Numbered from the stretch's first letter, positions 9,025-18,554 are shown. The stretch is DNA of 64,000 bases from Gramella sp. AN32 (GCF_023718305.1 NZ_QEYO01000009.1:122170-186169), one strand, 5' to 3'. Program-made: numbers and translations. The notes: generated by a model from the letters alone, not told the origin.

Positions 9025-10080
9025 CTATTTGAGTTTCGCTTGTATGACAGATTGCATATATTCTTTTTTCTGCAGTGCTTTATGGGCAAAATCAAACAAA
9101 CTCAGGCATCTGTCCAAATTCTGTTTTTCGTGAGTGACTTTATAATAAATATTTTTGTTCAAATAATCTGTCAAAGCTCTTAGCCCATGTAGAAAAGGCA
9201 TAAATACAGCACCTAAGGCCAAGCTTTTTTTCTCTTCAGGAGTCAGGAAAGAACTGTGTATCTTAAGTCCCTCAATAAAAGCCTCAAAAAGATTATTTTC
9301 AAAAGTAATTTTATGATGATCCTGTTCATCTTCAGCAGCCGTATTGGCAATGGTGCGTACTGCATCACCAAAATCATAGAAGAAATACCCGCTCATAACA
9401 GTATCTAAATCAATAAGGCATAAAGCACGGTCATTCTCTGTGGAAAATAGAATATTGTTCAGTTTAGTGTCATTGTGACAAATCCGTTGGGGAAGGTTGA
9501 AGGTTTCCAATTCATAAAGTTCCTCTAAAAATTGATATGCTAAAGTGATCGCATTTTTAGCAATCATCAGCCTTTCCTGATCGGTATTTTTGAGAGCCTG
9601 TTCAAATTCCAATTTCCTTTTCTGAAGATCATGGAATTTAGGAATAGTTTCTACATAAGTTGAAATTTCCTCATTTTTAAGCAAGCTGTGAAATTTGCCA
9701 ATTATCCTCCCTGCTTCTTTACTAAGTTTTTCGCTGGTAGTTTTATTATAGGTGATACTATCTTCTATGTAAGTCATCAACCGCCAATACTCATGGTCCA
9801 GCCCTAGATAATTTTTTCCGCTATTAGATGTTATAAAATGTATTTGAGCATAATCTGAATCGGCCAGGTTTGGAAGCACCAATTTTATATTATGCATTAA
9901 ACCGGGAACATCTTTAAAGACCTCATGATTGACTCGCTGGAGAATATATTGCGGATTTAATGCAGAAGTGACCAGGTACGTATCATTGATCAATCCATTG
10001 TTCAGGAGTGAAAAATCATAAGCCTTTTCAGAAATATTAAAGTGGGCAATAATTCGATTAAGTTCTTTGACTGAATGCAT
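9025..10080 (-). CDS. N-acetylhexosamine 1-kinase-like (NahK family) phosphotransferase
   Basis: The 351-residue cytosolic protein has the aminoglycoside-phosphotransferase/choline-kinase fold. The N-lobe reads LNNGLINDTYLVTS...YILQRVNHEVF. The catalytic loop is ICHNDTKLNNILF (the Brenner-type H-N-D-T-K-x-x-N) and the metal-binding segment is LIDLDTVMSGYFFYDFGDAVRT. The combination of HNDTK, IDLDTVM and YDFGD is typical of N-acetylhexosamine 1-kinases (NahK/LnpB), which convert GlcNAc or GalNAc to the 1-phosphate with ATP. Older annotations called such proteins mucin-desulfating sulfatase, which is misleading. It is 17 nt downstream of a nucleotidyltransferase, so the pair could make an NDP-amino sugar. 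Substrate preference cannot be read from sequence alone. Confidence 0.82.
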   Translation of the reverse strand: MHSVKELNRIIAHFNISEKAYDFSLLNNGLINDTYLVTSALNPQYILQRVNHEVFKDVPGLMHNIKLVLPNLADSDYAQIHFITSNSGKNYLGLDHEYWRLMTYIEDSITYNKTTSEKLSKEAGRIIGKFHSLLKNEEISTYVETIPKFHDLQKRKLEFEQALKNTDQERLMIAKNAITLAYQFLEELYELETFNLPQRICHNDTKLNNILFSTENDRALCLIDLDTVMSGYFFYDFGDAVRTIANTAAEDEQDHHKITFENNLFEAFIEGLKIHSSFLTPEEKKSLALGAVFMPFLHGLRALTDYLNKNIYYKVTHEKQNLDRCLSLFDFAHKALQKKEYMQSVIQAKLK

Positions 10081-10097
10081 GGAGATTTACGATTTTC

Positions 10098-10982
10098 TCA
10101 CCAAAGGGGATTGGGATATATTTTTTTCCGGGTCATTTCCGCTAAAGAATCTACAACTTTATCTTTATCTGAAGCATAGGTCACCCCAAACCAATTCTCA
10201 TTAGTTGGGATTACCGTAACCTTAGCTGCATTTTCTTCCAGCATTTTCTGGATTATAAAAGGTAAGTAAATCTCATCCTGAATACGCTTCTGCTTATGGT
10301 TTAAAAAAGATCTTATTTCTTTCTCAATAAATGGAAAAATGGCTGGCTGGCATACCCAAAAATTCATACTAACAATTTCATCACCGGTAAATTCAACCTG
10401 AGATTCAATATCTATAATACGATTTTCCTGAGCTTCAATCTCTTTATATTCCGTGATATTGGCCAGCGAATTGTCATTATTTAACTTACAAACTCCCCTT
10501 GCTACGACACCATTTGGAGAGAGGGTATTTTTTAAGAGGTAGCCCATAAAAAGAAACTCATTTTCCGGCCTTGTTTTATTTATACGCCTGGCAACTTCTT
10601 TAAAAGCAGTAGTTCCATAATAGTCATCAGCATTGATGACCGCAAATGGCTCATCAATCACATTTCTGGCACACCAAACGGCGTGAGCTGTGCCTAACGG
10701 CTTTGTTCTTAGTACAGGAATCGATGAATCAGCAGGCAATTCTCCTATTTCCTGTACTACCACTTCAAATTGGACATTTTCAGGCAATCTAATTTCGAAA
10801 TATCCTTTCAGAAAATCAGCATTTGCTTCCTGGGTTATCACCACAATATGATCGAACCCGTTTCGAATAGCATCTTTAATACTGTATTCCATTAAAAATT
10901 CTTCATTTGGGCCCAGGCCATCAAACTGCTTGAGTTTTCCATACCTGCTCCCTCTACCGCCAGCCATTAAAAGTAAAGTCAT
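10098..10982 (-). CDS. Sugar-1-phosphate nucleotidyltransferase
   Basis: The 294-residue protein opens with the nucleotide-binding signature LLLMAGGRGSRYGKLKQ and has the metal-binding motif FAVINADDYYG at about residues 112-122, preceded by PLGTAHAVWCA. These define the NTP_transferase family that joins NTP and a sugar 1-phosphate to give an NDP-sugar. The ATG at 10982 begins directly at the fold's first strand. It is the first gene of a minus-strand pair with the NahK-like kinase, so the likely substrate is the GalNAc-1-P or GlcNAc-1-P made by that kinase. A perfect 8-bp inverted repeat lies 34 nt upstream of its start. Confidence 0.85.
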   Translation of the reverse strand: MTLLLMAGGRGSRYGKLKQFDGLGPNEEFLMEYSIKDAIRNGFDHIVVITQEANADFLKGYFEIRLPENVQFEVVVQEIGELPADSSIPVLRTKPLGTAHAVWCARNVIDEPFAVINADDYYGTTAFKEVARRINKTRPENEFLFMGYLLKNTLSPNGVVARGVCKLNNDNSLANITEYKEIEAQENRIIDIESQVEFTGDEIVSMNFWVCQPAIFPFIEKEIRSFLNHKQKRIQDEIYLPFIIQKMLEENAAKVTVIPTNENWFGVTYASDKDKVVDSLAEMTRKKIYPNPLW

Positions 10983-11015
10983 TTTTATTACAATATTAAT
11001 TCTGTATCCCTTTTT

Positions 11016-11033
11016 TCGATTATTTATAATCGA
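11016..11033. promoter_or_regulatory. Inverted repeat upstream of the nucleotidyltransferase-kinase pair
   Basis: TCGATTAT-TT-ATAATCGA is a perfect 8+2+8 inverted repeat, 33 nt before the ATG at 10982 on the minus strand. Position and symmetry suit a dimeric repressor operator. No matching regulator is encoded nearby. It is too AT-rich and lacks a T-run, so it does not look like a terminator. Confidence 0.4.
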
Positions 11034-11120
11034 TAGGTATAAAAAATTTACCCTTAGTTATATCGATTCAACTCATTTTTACTAGAGTTACTATTTATAT
11101 TCTGGCCATAAAGATTAACC

Positions 11121-12467
11121 TCAGGAAAACACCAATAGCATGCTAGTCCCTAATCCATGCTTACTTTCAATCTGAATTTTCCCTCCATGCAGTGTCATTA
11201 TTTGTTTGGACAAACTCAGGCCAATTCCGCTTCCTTCTTTCTTGGTAGTAAAAAACGGTATAAAAATCTCGTCGAGGATCTCTTCTGAAATACCGGTTCC
11301 ATTATCAGCAACCCTAATAAAAAGTCTTCCGTCCATTTTTTTTCCCGCTGTAACCTGAACTTTTGGGTTCTCTTTTTCGGCACTGGCTTCAACCGCATTT
11401 AGAATAAGGTTGATGAGCACCTGTTCCATGAGATAAGTATCGATCTCGATCTCCAGGGCTTCATCAGCGAGGAGAAAATCTAGCGCGACATTGTTATCCT
11501 TAAGTTGCGGCTTCATAAGATTTTCCAAATCCCTGAACATTTCTTTTACCCTCACTTTTTCGAGATTCAAACTGGTTACTTTATTGAGACTGCGATAGGT
11601 TTTGGCAAATTTCAACAAGCCTTCACTTCGTTTTTCAATACTGGAAAGGCCTGCGTCCAAATCTTCAATATCCAGGAGATTTTCGGCTGGATTCTCCTGA
11701 TGCATTGCTACCTGAAATTTCAGCGTATTGGCAAGCGATGAAATGGGCGCAATGGAATTCATAATTTCATGCGTCATCACGCTCAGCAGCTTTTTCCAGG
11801 CTTCAGATTCGGTTTTATTCAGTGTATCTTCAATATTATGAAGCACCACAAGTTTAAAGGTTTTTTCCCCGATTTGAAAAATACTGTTGGAAAGTAAAAC
11901 TTTGATGGTTTCCTTCTGAACTTTCAATTCCGCTGAAGTTGGCTTCGGATAAAGTTTATTAAAAATCAATTCAAAAACCTGCGGATTTCTACTAGAGACA
12001 AAACTGATGTTTTTAAAAGATGGGAAAGCAAGCGTATTCTGAAAGGATTCGTTAGACCATAACACCTTACCGCTTTCCATTTCATAGGCCAGAATACCAA
12101 TATCTACCAGTTCCAGAATTTTTTGGAGATAGAGGTACTGGGTTTCCTTTTCAGAATTGATCTCACGAACAACCTCGTTCACGGTATTGAAACCTTCATA
12201 AAAACCGCGAATATCTTTCGTTTTATTTTCGGCTAAATATTGCCTGGAAAAATCCCTGTATTTAACCGATTCAAAAAAATCATCGATCACTTCAAACCTT
12301 CGGCTCAGAAACCTGAATAAATTATAAATTGCGAAAATAATTCCAAGCAGGCTGAAACTTCCGGCGAGGTACCAGGTTTTAAAAAAACAAAAAACAGCAG
12401 TTCCAAGCAGGATCACAAGGATTAAAATCCGCAGGAGAATGCCTATATGATAGCTTTTAAAGGTCAT
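11121..12467 (-). CDS. Membrane sensor histidine kinase (NtrB-like partner of the sigma-54 activator)
   Basis: The 448-residue protein has two N-terminal membrane helices (about 9-29 and 33-53), a coiled linker, a PAS-like region (about 115-210), a HisKA motif [13 protein letters not shown] with phospho-acceptor His233, and a complete HATPase domain: N-box [11 protein letters not shown]1 VADNGTGI, F-box FFTTK and G2 [12 protein letters not shown]. All catalytic motifs are present, unlike the propeller regulator in this window. It overlaps the end of the upstream response regulator by 11 nt, so translation is probably coupled. It should phosphorylate that regulator and thereby control the divergent ABC export locus. 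The stimulus is unknown; the short periplasmic loop suggests sensing within the membrane or cytosol. Confidence 0.9.
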   Translation of the reverse strand: MTFKSYHIGILLRILILVILLGTAVFCFFKTWYLAGSFSLLGIIFAIYNLFRFLSRRFEVIDDFFESVKYRDFSRQYLAENKTKDIRGFYEGFNTVNEVVREINSEKETQYLYLQKILELVDIGILAYEMESGKVLWSNESFQNTLAFPSFKNISFVSSRNPQVFELIFNKLYPKPTSAELKVQKETIKVLLSNSIFQIGEKTFKLVVLHNIEDTLNKTESEAWKKLLSVMTHEIMNSIAPISSLANTLKFQVAMHQENPAENLLDIEDLDAGLSSIEKRSEGLLKFAKTYRSLNKVTSLNLEKVRVKEMFRDLENLMKPQLKDNNVALDFLLADEALEIEIDTYLMEQVLINLILNAVEASAEKENPKVQVTAGKKMDGRLFIRVADNGTGISEEILDEIFIPFFTTKKEGSGIGLSLSKQIMTLHGGKIQIESKHGLGTSMLLVFS

Positions 12468-13803
12468 ATTTGTCTAATCTCCGGTAAAGCGCGGCTCTGG
12501 TAATGCCAAGTTCTTTTGCCGATTTCGAAATATTCCCCTTGTTCTTATCGATCACCTTCAGAATGGTATTCTTTTCCACAGTATCCAGTCGCATATCCTG
12601 TATTTCTTCATGCGGAAAAGTACTTTCGATAACAGAAAATGAGAGGTCAGACTCCTTTAATAAATTAGAATCGGCCATGATCACGGCCCGTTCGATCACA
12701 AACTGCAATTCCCTTACATTCCCGGGGAAAGAGTGATTTTTCAGCTTCTTCAGAAAACCCTGGTCTAATTTAAAAGGCCCTTTAGTATATTTTTCTGAAT
12801 ACTGCTCAAGAAAGTACCTGCATAACAGCGTAATATCGGTTCCCCGATTTCGCAAAGGCGGAATAATAAGATCCACCGTATTGATACGGTAAATAAGATC
12901 CTTTCTGAATTTATTTTCATCGGAAAGTTCAGAAATATCCAGGTTCGTCGCGCAAATTAACCGAATATCTACTGGAATAACCTCGTTGGAACCTAAAGGG
13001 GTGATATGCCGGTTCTGAAGCACCGTAAGCAACCGTGCCTGCTGGCGAAGACTAATATTCCCAATTTCATCTAAAAACAGCGTCCCGCCATTTGCAGCTT
13101 CAAAGCGGCCTTTACGGTCTTCACGGGCATCGGTAAATGCACCTTTTTTATACCCGAATAATTCACTTTCAAACAAAGTGGAGGTTAAAGCACCCACATC
13201 AACTTTTACGAATGGCTTTCCCTTTCTATTAGAATTCTCATGGATCGCTTTGGCCACCAGATCTTTTCCCGTTCCATTCTCCCCAAGCACCAAAATATTG
13301 GCATCTGTAGGAGCCACTTTTTTAATTTTAGAGAATACTTCTAAAATCTCCTCACTTTCGCCCACAATTTTTTCTCCTTTGCTATTTGATTTTAGGGATT
13401 TTGAACCTGCTTTTTTCTTATTCTGAAGCATTTCCCGAATGGATTCGATCACTTTCTGATTTTGCCAGGGCTTTACGATAAAGTCGGAAGCGCCTTCTTT
13501 TAAAGAACGAATGGCTAGGTCTATATCACCATAAGCGGTGATCAGGATCACATCGGTATCAGGAGAGATTTCCTTTATTTTATTCAGCCAGAAGATGCCT
13601 TCATTTCCGGTGTTCACCAGCCCGTTGAAGTTCATATCCAGGATGATAATATCGAATTTCCTATCAGAAATGATCGAGACAAGATTACCCGGATTTTTTT
13701 CGGTTAAAATTTCTGCAACAAAGGGTTTCAGCAATAGGCGTATGGCGGTAAGCACATCGGCATCATCGTCTATAACCAGTATTTTAGCATCTTTAAGTTG
13801 CAT
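12457..13803 (-). CDS. NtrC-family sigma-54-dependent response regulator
   Basis: The 448-residue protein has three parts. The first is a receiver (IDDDAD acidic pocket, phospho-acceptor Asp56 in IIILDMN, conserved lysine in FIVKPW). The second is an AAA+ sigma-54 interaction domain with Walker A GENGTGKD, GAFTDA loop, Walker B GGTLFLDEIGN and PPLRNRGTDI. The third is a Fis-type helix-turn-helix at the C-terminus (GNISKSAKELGITRAALYRRL). Phosphorylated regulators of this class assemble as hexamers and drive open-complex formation by RpoN polymerase. I chose the ATG at 13803; a GTG two codons earlier (13809) is possible. It is transcribed away from the adaptor gene, with a 206-nt shared region that holds a perfect palindrome. 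Confidence 0.93.
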   Translation of the reverse strand: MQLKDAKILVIDDDADVLTAIRLLLKPFVAEILTEKNPGNLVSIISDRKFDIIILDMNFNGLVNTGNEGIFWLNKIKEISPDTDVILITAYGDIDLAIRSLKEGASDFIVKPWQNQKVIESIREMLQNKKKAGSKSLKSNSKGEKIVGESEEILEVFSKIKKVAPTDANILVLGENGTGKDLVAKAIHENSNRKGKPFVKVDVGALTSTLFESELFGYKKGAFTDAREDRKGRFEAANGGTLFLDEIGNISLRQQARLLTVLQNRHITPLGSNEVIPVDIRLICATNLDISELSDENKFRKDLIYRINTVDLIIPPLRNRGTDITLLCRYFLEQYSEKYTKGPFKLDQGFLKKLKNHSFPGNVRELQFVIERAVIMADSNLLKESDLSFSVIESTFPHEEIQDMRLDTVEKNTILKVIDKNKGNISKSAKELGITRAALYRRLDKYDL

Positions 13804-13930
13804 AGACACAATATTACAATTTTCTTTAGAGGTCGGTCGCCTTTCAAAAGGGGAAATATTCCGAAGAATGAAATTGTATTATCACCGAACACATAGTGTA
13901 TCAATATCGAACACCCAAACCTATTAATTT

Positions 13931-13950
13931 TAAATCAGTTAACTGATTTA
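13931..13950. promoter_or_regulatory. Perfect 20-bp palindrome in the divergent regulator/adaptor region
   Basis: TAAATCAGTT followed by its exact reverse complement AACTGATTTA, centred on GTTAAC. It lies 60 nt before the adaptor ATG and 128 nt from the response-regulator ATG. Position and symmetry fit a binding site for the Fis-type domain of the sigma-54 activator. Downstream, GGCAC at 13968-13972 could be a -24 half-element, but the -12 half reads TTATA rather than TTGCA. Confidence 0.55.
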
Positions 13951-14009
13951 CAGTAATTTATATTTACGGCACCATATTATATATAAACTAAGCGGAAACA
14001 AATATTTTT

Positions 14010-15260
14010 ATGGACATACCTTTAGAAAAAAAACGCTTTACACGTAAGAAAATAGGAATTATAGTCGGCTGTGTGGTTATTGCTGCTTTGATCCTTTTTG
14101 TGCTGTTTTCTTCTACAGGAAATTCCAGGCTCAATGTGGAAAAAGAACGCATTACCATAAGCGAAGTCCAGAAAGGCAATTTTCAGGAAAATATTCCGGT
14201 GAACGGTGTGGTACTTCCCATTAAAACAATTTACCTCGATGCCATGGAAGGTGGCCGTGTAGAAGAACGCTTTGTAGAGGATGGAGCGATGATGAAAAAA
14301 GGTGAACCCATCATTAGATTGTCAAATACCGATTTGGAACTGAGCCTGGTGAATCAGGAAACCCAGGTTTACAACCTCCTTACACAAATGCAAATCTCAC
14401 AAAATGCAGCCAGACAAAACACCATTAATAAGCGGAACAATCTTACCGATGTGGAAAACAATTTGATCGAAGCAAAACGTAAATATCTGCTGAATAAAAA
14501 ACTACTGGAGAAAGGAGCGATTGGTCGACAGGATTATATAGAATCTGAAAATAATTTCAATTATCAGAAAGAAAAATTTCATCTGGCTAATGAAGTTTTG
14601 GCGCAGGATTCACTTTCCAGCAAACAGGAATCCCAACAAGCCACTGAATCTTATGTGCGTACCCGAAAAGCCCTGGAGTTAATGCGTAGAAAAGTGGGTG
14701 ATCTGGTGGTGAAAGCCCCGGTCGATGGGCAGCTTACCGCACTGGATGCTGAAATTGGCCAATCCAAGCAAAAAGGTGAACGTCTGGGGCAGATCGATGT
14801 GGTGAGCGGTTATAAGGTTCGCGCCGAAATTGATGAACATTATATTTCCAGGATTTTTAACGGGCAGCGTGGCTCCTTCGATTTCAATGGAAAGACTTAC
14901 GATCTGGAAATAAAGAAAGTATATACCCAGGTTTCCAACGGAAGGTTTCAGGTAGATATGCATTTTATGGAGGGAGTCCCGGAAAATATTCGTCGTGGGC
15001 AAAGCCTGCAGATCAAGCTGGCGCTAAGTCAGGAAAAAGAAGCCATACTCGTATCCAAAGGAGGATTTTTTCAGCAAACCGGAGGAAACTGGATTTTTAA
15101 AGTTTCAGAAAATGGGGAGAGCGCGTATAAAACACCTATAAAATTAGGAAGCCAGAATACCGAATACTATGAAGTGCTGGAAGGAATAAAGCCCGGCGAC
15201 AGGGTGATCACTTCCAGCTATTCTAATTTTGGGGATATTGAGGAGTTGGTTTTGAATTAG
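14010..15260 (+). CDS. Membrane-fusion (HlyD/MacA-type) periplasmic adaptor subunit
   Basis: The 416-residue protein has a short cytosolic N-terminus, one membrane anchor (about 13-35, IGIIVGCVVIAALILFVLF) and then a biotinyl-lipoyl-like half-motif (VNGVVLPIKTIYLDAMEGG). A long coiled-coil hairpin spans about 105-230, followed by the second lipoyl half (VKAPVDGQLTALDAEIGQ), a beta-barrel and a membrane-proximal domain ending GDRVITSS. This is the adaptor that joins an inner-membrane ABC permease to a TolC-type channel. It is the first gene of the plus-strand export locus, directly opposite the two-component system, and is the only adaptor encoded there despite eight permeases. Confidence 0.92.
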   Translation: MDIPLEKKRFTRKKIGIIVGCVVIAALILFVLFSSTGNSRLNVEKERITISEVQKGNFQENIPVNGVVLPIKTIYLDAMEGGRVEERFVEDGAMMKKGEPIIRLSNTDLELSLVNQETQVYNLLTQMQISQNAARQNTINKRNNLTDVENNLIEAKRKYLLNKKLLEKGAIGRQDYIESENNFNYQKEKFHLANEVLAQDSLSSKQESQQATESYVRTRKALELMRRKVGDLVVKAPVDGQLTALDAEIGQSKQKGERLGQIDVVSGYKVRAEIDEHYISRIFNGQRGSFDFNGKTYDLEIKKVYTQVSNGRFQVDMHFMEGVPENIRRGQSLQIKLALSQEKEAILVSKGGFFQQTGGNWIFKVSENGESAYKTPIKLGSQNTEYYEVLEGIKPGDRVITSSYSNFGDIEELVLN

Positions 15261-15261
15261 C

Positions 15262-15345
15262 CCTTCCCCAGCCCTACCCCAAGGGGAGGGAGTAATAAAA
15301 CCCTTCCGTCCGCCATTGGCGGACACCTTCCCTGGGAGGGAAGGA
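15262..15345 (+). repeat. GC-rich double hairpin between adaptor and first ATPase
   Basis: This contains CCCTACCCC/GGGGAGGG, then a nested structure: GTCCGCC-ATT-GGCGGAC (15308-15324) followed by CCTTCCC/GGGAAGG. It belongs to the same C-run/G-run hairpin family found in several gaps downstream. It is not followed by a T-run, so it is more likely an RNA-stability or attenuation element than a terminator. Confidence 0.6.
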
Positions 15346-15380
15346 TTATAAAATATATAAATTAAAAATTTTAGTATAAG

Positions 15381-16058
15381 ATGATAAAAATCACCAACCT
15401 CGAAAAATATTATAAAACCGAAGAAGTGCAAACCATCGCCCTTAACAAACTCTCTTTTGAAGTAAAAGAAGGGGAATTCGCTGCCATCATGGGCCCTTCA
15501 GGTTGCGGAAAATCCACCTTACTCAATATTCTAGGTTTGCTTGACGATCCTGATGGTGGGAGCTATTTGTTCAACGGGATTGAAGTTGCCGGTTATAACG
15601 AAAGAAAAAGAGCCCAGCTCAGAAAGCACAATATCGGCTTTGTATTCCAGAGCTTTAACCTCATCGACGAATTAAGCGTTTTCGAGAACGTGGAACTTCC
15701 GTTAATCTATACCGGAGTAAAACCAGCGGAAAGAAAAGAACGTGTTCATGCCGTGCTGGAAAAAATGCAGATCATGCACAGAAGAAAACATTTTCCGCAG
15801 CAATTATCGGGAGGGCAACAGCAACGGGTTGCCGTAGCCAGGGCAGTGGTAAACAATCCCAAACTTATTTTAGCAGATGAGCCCACGGGAAACCTGGACA
15901 GTAGTAATGGGAACGAGGTAATGGATCTTTTAACAGAACTCAACGAAGCGGGGACCACCATCATCATGGTTACGCACAGCGAACACGACGCAAAATTCAG
16001 CCATCGAATCATCAGGATGCTGGACGGTCAAAAAGTGACCGAAAATGTATTAGTCTAA
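15381..16058 (+). CDS. ABC transporter ATPase (MacB/LolD class), first of two in the locus
   Basis: The 225-residue stand-alone nucleotide-binding domain is complete: Walker A GPSGCGKST (about 39-47), Q-loop FVFQSFNL, signature LSGGQQQRVAVARA, Walker B LILADEPTGNLD and H-loop VTHSEHDA. This class powers FtsX-type mechanotransmission permeases, which pump substrate from periplasm to exterior through a TolC channel without carrying it across the inner membrane. It starts at an ATG 120 nt after the adaptor and is 31 nt before the first permease. It probably energises some or all of the eight permeases, because each lacks its own ATPase domain. Confidence 0.95.
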   Translation: MIKITNLEKYYKTEEVQTIALNKLSFEVKEGEFAAIMGPSGCGKSTLLNILGLLDDPDGGSYLFNGIEVAGYNERKRAQLRKHNIGFVFQSFNLIDELSVFENVELPLIYTGVKPAERKERVHAVLEKMQIMHRRKHFPQQLSGGQQQRVAVARAVVNNPKLILADEPTGNLDSSNGNEVMDLLTELNEAGTTIIMVTHSEHDAKFSHRIIRMLDGQKVTENVLV

Positions 16059-16089
16059 GGGGATCATTCATCAATCAAAAAACGATTAA

Positions 16090-18522
16090 ATGTTCAGAAA
16101 TTATGTAAAAATAGCATTCAGAAGCCTAAAAAAGCAACCCTTTTTTACCTTGATAAATACGCTGGGGCTTGCAATAGGAATGGCTGGTGGTTTACTAATC
16201 GCGCTCTACATTTATGAGGAGCTGAATTATGATAACATGTTCGCAGATGCAGACCGCATCTATAGAATAGATATGGAAATTAAATTTGGTGGCGCAGAGA
16301 TTAAAAGCGGCGAAACAGCTCCACCGATGGCTGCAACCTTAAAGAAAGATTTTCCGGAAGTTAAAAATACTGTTCGGTTTAGAACTCTTGGTAGCAACCT
16401 TTTAAGGAGCACTGAAAAAACAACCAATATCAAAGAGCTTTCTACCACTTATGTGGATTCTACCTTTTTTAACATGTTCGGGCTTGAGCTCATTAACGGT
16501 AACAAAGAATCGGCATTGAAAGAAACCAATACGCTGGTTATGACCAGAACGGCAGCAGAAAATCATTTTGGTAGTGTAGATATTGTAGGAAAGAGTCTTT
16601 TAGTAAATAATGAAGAGACCTATATAGTAACCGGTGTGATGGAGGATCTTCCCGAAAACTCCTTTCTAAAGGATTACAGCATCTTTATGGCCATGGCGGG
16701 AAATGTGGCCTCCCGGGAAAACATTTGGGGCAACAATAATTACTTCACGTTTGTAAAACTATCGCCAGAAACCCGTCTGGATAATTTTCAGCTACAACTG
16801 GAAGGGATGGTTGAAAAATATGTGCTGCCTTGGGCCAAAAAGACGTTCCCAGGTATGACCGCAGAATCTTTTGCAGCGTCCGGAAATTACATTAGGTATC
16901 ATACTATCCCGTTGACGGATATTCATCTATATTCTGATAATCAAAATGAAATGGGCGAGAAAGGTACGATCCAAAACGTCTATATTCTATCATTCATTGG
17001 ATTCTTCCTTATTTTTCTGGCCTGTGTGAATTTCATGAACCTATCCACTGCTCATTCCCTGAAAAGAGCCAAGGAAGTAGGAATACGCAAGACACTGGGG
17101 TCCAATAGGCTTCAGTTAATAGTGCAATTCCTAGCAGAATCCGGATTGGTTGTTTTTGCCTCAATGATTCTGGCAATTATAATAGCTTTTATTGCATTGC
17201 CATTTTTTAATGATCTGGCTGGCAGGAATATTAGTATACCTTTTACAGAGCCTTTATTCTATGTTACTATTTTACTCATCACGATACTTCTCGGTCTCTT
17301 TTCTGGAAGTTATCCAGCATTTATAATCTCCCGGTTTATTCCCGTAGACACACTCAAAGGAAACGGAATGAAGAACAATAGTAAGTGGAATATTAGAAGC
17401 ATGCTTGTGGTATTTCAGTTTGGGATTGCTGTGTTTTTGATTGTTGGCACCCTTGTTGTTTTTCAACAATTAAAATTTATACAAAATAAGGATCTGGGTT
17501 TTGACCAAGAACAGGTTTTAGTGATCAATGACACGTATGCCGCTGGACAACAGCTCAATGCTTTTAAACAAGATGTTCTCAATTTGAGCGCCGTAAAGAA
17601 TGCTACAGTGAGCAGTTTTATGCCCACTCCCTCCTCCCGATCCAACAGTTCATTTTTTAAGGAAAGCGCCATGGATCAGCAATATGCCATCCAAATGCAA
17701 ACTTGGGATGTCGATGACGACTATTTAACTACTTTAAGTTTGGAGTTGATAGCTGGTCGCGATTTCAATAATCAATCTGCCGCTGATTCTACTGCCATTA
17801 TAATAAATGAATCCACATTAGCGACGCTGGGACTAACTGCAGAGGAAGCTCTTGGAACAAGAATAACGCAAGAAGTTGAAAGTATAAACCCTGAATTTTA
17901 TCATATCATAGGTATCATTAAAGATTTTCATTATGAATCCTTGCGAGAGAATGTAAATGCGCTGGGACTCTTCTTGAACAGATCTACAGGCTGCATGGCC
18001 ATCAAGTTGCAAACAGATGATTTCGCCCGCGTCATTTCCAGCATCGAAAGCATTTGGATGAAAAGAGCTCCTGGACAGCCTTTTAATTATCGTTTTATGG
18101 ATGACGCATTTGAAACCTCCTACAAAGAAGAGCGTCGTCTGGGCAGCATTTTTATGGTATTTACTGGCTTATCCATTTTTATAGCCTGTCTGGGTCTTTT
18201 TGGCCTTGCAGCATTCAACGCCCAGAATAGAACCAAGGAAATAGGAGTACGCAAGGTATTGGGAGCCAGCGTGAGCCAGATAACTATTGGGTTGACAACG
18301 GACTTTCTAAAACTTGTGGCCATCGCTACTCTAATTGCGTTGCCATTTGGCTGGTATTTTATGAATATCTGGTTAGAGGATTTTTCGTATCGCATACAGA
18401 TAGGCTGGGAAATAATGGTCTTTTCGGCCTTATTAGTCATAAGCGTGGCTATAATTACAGTAAGCTATCAAAGTATTAAAGCGGCACTAGCCAATCCAGT
18501 AAAAAGTTTAAGGACGGAGTAA
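16090..18522 (+). CDS. MacB/FtsX-type ABC permease 1 of 8
   Basis: At 810 residues this is a double-length permease. It has an N-terminal membrane helix (about 20-45), a large periplasmic domain, a three-helix FtsX unit, a second periplasmic domain and a second FtsX unit. The two cytosolic coupling segments are RAKEVGIRKTLG (about 327) and RTKEIGVRKVLG (about 715), and the tail is NPVKSLRTE. These segments contact the ATPase in MacB-like systems. There is no ATPase domain. It lies 31 nt after the ATPase gene, so the two are very probably one translation unit. The substrate is unknown; related Bacteroidota permeases are implicated in export of peptides or lipids, which is family-level knowledge only. 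Confidence 0.93.
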   Translation: MFRNYVKIAFRSLKKQPFFTLINTLGLAIGMAGGLLIALYIYEELNYDNMFADADRIYRIDMEIKFGGAEIKSGETAPPMAATLKKDFPEVKNTVRFRTLGSNLLRSTEKTTNIKELSTTYVDSTFFNMFGLELINGNKESALKETNTLVMTRTAAENHFGSVDIVGKSLLVNNEETYIVTGVMEDLPENSFLKDYSIFMAMAGNVASRENIWGNNNYFTFVKLSPETRLDNFQLQLEGMVEKYVLPWAKKTFPGMTAESFAASGNYIRYHTIPLTDIHLYSDNQNEMGEKGTIQNVYILSFIGFFLIFLACVNFMNLSTAHSLKRAKEVGIRKTLGSNRLQLIVQFLAESGLVVFASMILAIIIAFIALPFFNDLAGRNISIPFTEPLFYVTILLITILLGLFSGSYPAFIISRFIPVDTLKGNGMKNNSKWNIRSMLVVFQFGIAVFLIVGTLVVFQQLKFIQNKDLGFDQEQVLVINDTYAAGQQLNAFKQDVLNLSAVKNATVSSFMPTPSSRSNSSFFKESAMDQQYAIQMQTWDVDDDYLTTLSLELIAGRDFNNQSAADSTAIIINESTLATLGLTAEEALGTRITQEVESINPEFYHIIGIIKDFHYESLRENVNALGLFLNRSTGCMAIKLQTDDFARVISSIESIWMKRAPGQPFNYRFMDDAFETSYKEERRLGSIFMVFTGLSIFIACLGLFGLAAFNAQNRTKEIGVRKVLGASVSQITIGLTTDFLKLVAIATLIALPFGWYFMNIWLEDFSYRIQIGWEIMVFSALLVISVAIITVSYQSIKAALANPVKSLRTE

Positions 18523-18537
18523 CCAAGCCCCCTCTAA

Positions 18538-18554
18538 CTCCCCCAAAGGGGGAG
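18538..18554 (+). repeat. C-run/G-run hairpin between permeases 1 and 2
   Basis: CTCCCCC-AAA-GGGGGAG, a perfect 7-bp stem 16 nt after the permease 1 stop, followed by GATTTAGA rather than a T-run. The preceding AGCCCCCTCTAA phrase recurs in other gaps of the locus. Confidence 0.7.

Noticed and set aside
9025..10080. Mucin-desulfating sulfatase
   Set aside because: This is a historical misannotation of NahK-type kinases; the protein has kinase motifs and no sulfatase motif.
13968..13981. Sigma-54 promoter for the adaptor gene
   Set aside because: GGCAC fits the -24 half but the -12 half is TTATA instead of TTGCA, so it is not called as a promoter.
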